Positions 6,012-7,104 of a DNA stretch of 7,104 nucleotides are shown piece after piece. Position 1 is the stretch's first letter. The number at the start of each line of letters is the position of its first letter. The stretch is from Clostridia bacterium. Lineage in GTDB: Bacteria; Bacillota; Clostridia; HGM11327. The stretch covers positions 1 to 7,104 of the forward strand of contig JAGBHJ010000002.1 in assembly GCA_017935525.1 (NCBI GenBank). The letters are read 5' to 3'. The notes under the pieces are model-generated. The model saw only the letters and a program-made list of their open reading frames with translations. It was not told where the DNA came from and searched no databases. The position numbers and the translations under genes were made by a program.

Positions 6012-6862
6012 TTGGTCTTGAGAGCGTCAAGGGTGGTCTGCTTGCCGCCGTAGATGCCGAGAGGCTCAACGTGAATAGCGCCCGCAGATACCAGCTTGGT
6101 GCCGTTTTCCTTATTGAAGTCCTCAAGATAAGGCAGGTGCTGGAAGTAGTTGGCGTCGATCTCGCCGTCGTTTACAACGTTGTTGGGGATAACGTAGTCG
6201 GAGAACTCCCTAACTTCAAGGGTGATGCCCTTCTTTGCGAGGATCTCCTTTGCAACCGCAAGGATCTCTGCGTGAGGAGCGGGAGAAGCGGCAACGGTGA
6301 TCTTGGTGCCGTTCAGAGCCGCGTAATCAACGGTGGTATCGTAGCCGTCGCCGGGATTCTCAACAACGGAAACAACTGCTCCGCCGTACTTGGTGGTGAT
6401 AAAGTCGGCAACCTCCTTGGAGGAGAGAGCGGCAACGAGAGCCTTTATCTTATCGGTATTCTCGTTTCCTTCCTTAACTGCAACGATGTTGGAGTAAGCG
6501 GAAGCGGCACCCTCGGATGCGAGAGACTTTTCAACGGGGTTGATGCCTGCGGCAATAGCGTAGTTGGAGTTGATAACTGCATAGTCAACGTCCTGAAGCA
6601 CGCGGGGCAGCTGTGCGGCCTCGGTCTCCTTGAAGGTGATGTTGTAGGGATTCTCAACGATGTCGCGGATAGTAGCGGCAATGCCTGCGCCCTCCTTAAG
6701 CTTGATGATGCCGTTGGCCTCAAGCAGGAGCAGAGCACGAGCCTCGTTGGTGGTATCGTTGGGGATAGCGATGGTTATGCCCTTGTTACCACATGCGGAA
6801 AGAGTAAGGATAGCGGTGAATACGAAAACAGCCGTAAGAATAAGAGAAAGCGCCTTTTTCAT
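6008..6862 (-). CDS. metQ: MetQ/NlpA-family substrate-binding lipoprotein with circularly permuted order, 284 aa
   Basis: Lipid-anchored binding protein that would deliver methionine to MetNI. The signal peptide has lipobox LSAC with Cys24. Every family landmark is present but the order is swapped. Residues 28-167 (ITIAIPNDTTNEARALLLLE, DIVENP, EAAQLPRVLQDVDYAVINSN, KYGGAVV) are normally the second portion of MetQ. Residues 187-284 (ITVAASPAPHAEIL, YFQHLPYLEDFN, HVEPLGIYG, TLDALK) are normally the first. They are joined by a 19-residue linker rich in Gly, Asp and Tyr (168-186). The break lies exactly where usual MetQ reads SLDEL..GATIAIPND, the first lobe crossover. Probable ligand residues remain (Arg42, the NSNYA Asn, the YFQH aromatic and His). 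The frame is unbroken, the length is normal and the stop is coupled to metN, so it appears functional. Substrate is inferred from family and operon. Confidence 0.95.
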   Translation of the reverse strand: MKKALSLILTAVFVFTAILTLSACGNKGITIAIPNDTTNEARALLLLEANGIIKLKEGAGIAATIRDIVENPYNITFKETEAAQLPRVLQDVDYAVINSNYAIAAGINPVEKSLASEGAASAYSNIVAVKEGNENTDKIKALVAALSSKEVADFITTKYGGAVVSVVENPGDGYDTTVDYAALNGTKITVAASPAPHAEILAVAKEILAKKGITLEVREFSDYVIPNNVVNDGEIDANYFQHLPYLEDFNKENGTKLVSAGAIHVEPLGIYGGKQTTLDALKTK

Positions 6863-6869
6863 AAGTATT

Positions 6870-6875
6870 CTCCTT
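6870..6875 (-). promoter_or_regulatory. metQ ribosome binding site in a 39-bp leader
   Basis: AAGGAG on the minus strand, 7 nt before the metQ ATG. The whole gap to the upstream malic enzyme stop (6863-6901) is A-rich on this strand and shows no terminator, no S-box or T-box leader and no convincing -10/-35 pair. metQNI is therefore probably read through from the malic enzyme gene, or from a promoter inside it. Confidence 0.7.
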
Positions 6876-6901
6876 ATGTTTTTATTTTGTTTGTTTTTTG
6901 C

Positions 6902-7104
6902 TTATATTCTTGCAACGCCGGTCTTGCGGGCGGTATCCATAACTGCCTCGGCAACTACCTTTGCAACGCGCTTGTCAAGAGCAGTGGCAATGATGTTCTC
7001 CTCGTTAAGCTCCTCCTCGGAGATAAGAGATGCGAGAGCATAGGAGGTTGCGACCTTCATTTCCTCGTTGATGCAGCTTGCACGGCAATCGAGAGCACCG
7101 CGGA
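6902..7104 (-). CDS. NAD(P)-dependent malic enzyme, C-terminal 66 codons
   Basis: Partial gene cut by the right edge of the window; its 5' part lies beyond 7104. The visible residues include RGALDCRASCINEEMKVATS, then SLISEEELNEENII, a KRVAKVVAEAV helix and the terminal KTGVARI. From memory, the RGALD.RA..INEEMK motif and the ...TGVARI terminus are typical of bacterial malic enzymes, which decarboxylate malate to pyruvate with reduction of NAD(P). The two Cys in the motif replace the more usual Val and a variable position. The TAA is at 6902-6904, only 39 bp before metQ and on the same strand, so the genes may share a transcript. It was assigned by direct translation of the minus strand. Confidence 0.88.
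   Translation of the reverse strand, partial: RGALDCRASCINEEMKVATSYALASLISEEELNEENIIATALDKRVAKVVAEAVMDTARKTGVARI

Noticed and set aside
6008..6862. metQ as a degraded or chimeric pseudogene
   Set aside because: The frame is continuous, the signal peptide and lipobox are intact, each family segment occurs exactly once with key residues kept, the total length is normal and the stop is coupled to metN. A clean permutation explains this better than decay.
6660..7043. Plus-strand frame of 127 codons across the metQ start and malic enzyme end
   Set aside because: It is antisense to two recognised genes and to the gap between them; the Ser/Arg/Ala-rich product looks like a shadow.

Overview
The window looks like chromosomal DNA of a Gram-positive, gut-type Clostridia bacterium (Oscillospiraceae/Lachnospiraceae-like). 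This is an inference from strong AGGAGG-type ribosome binding sites, a lipoprotein instead of a free periplasmic binding protein, an ABC-2 permease of a kind common in Firmicutes, mid-GC coding DNA with very AT-rich spacers, and an IS1182-type transposase. No taxonomic marker gene is present.

Layout, right to left, because all host genes are on the minus strand. 7104-6902 holds the last 66 codons of a malic enzyme. After a 39-bp gap comes a tightly overlapping methionine-type ABC importer operon: metQ (substrate-binding lipoprotein, 6862-6008), metN (ATPase with NIL domain, 6011-4995) and metI (permease, 5005-4301). The operon's terminator hairpin follows. An intact insertion sequence of 1593 bp (2658-4250, plus strand, IS1182-like transposase) has landed exactly on that hairpin, so a perfect 30-bp copy of it now flanks the element on each side. 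Beyond it is an AT-rich spacer with a probable promoter and a 12-bp tandem repeat, then one large 776-residue ABC-2-type permease made of two homologous halves (2439-109). Positions 1-108 are AT-rich, contain a strong hairpin and cannot be assigned with confidence.

The most unusual feature is metQ. Its sequence is clearly MetQ/NlpA family, but the order of the family's segments is swapped. After the signal peptide and lipobox Cys comes the part that normally forms the second portion of the protein (IAIPND ... KYGGAVV). A roughly 19-residue linker follows, and then the part that normally comes first (PAPHAEIL ... HVEPLGIYG ... TLDALK). This is a natural circular permutation of a binding protein, inside an otherwise normal and apparently functional operon.

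The second notable point is the IS insertion. The duplicated target is the terminator palindrome plus one base on each side, which suggests that the transposase recognises or cuts an extruded hairpin. The IS ends carry their own terminator hairpins, so the loss of the U-tract behind the metI-proximal hairpin copy is probably compensated.

Together, MetQ would capture methionine (or a related substrate) at the outer face of the membrane, MetI would form the channel and MetN would power and feedback-regulate import. The tandem permease lacks an ATPase in the window.
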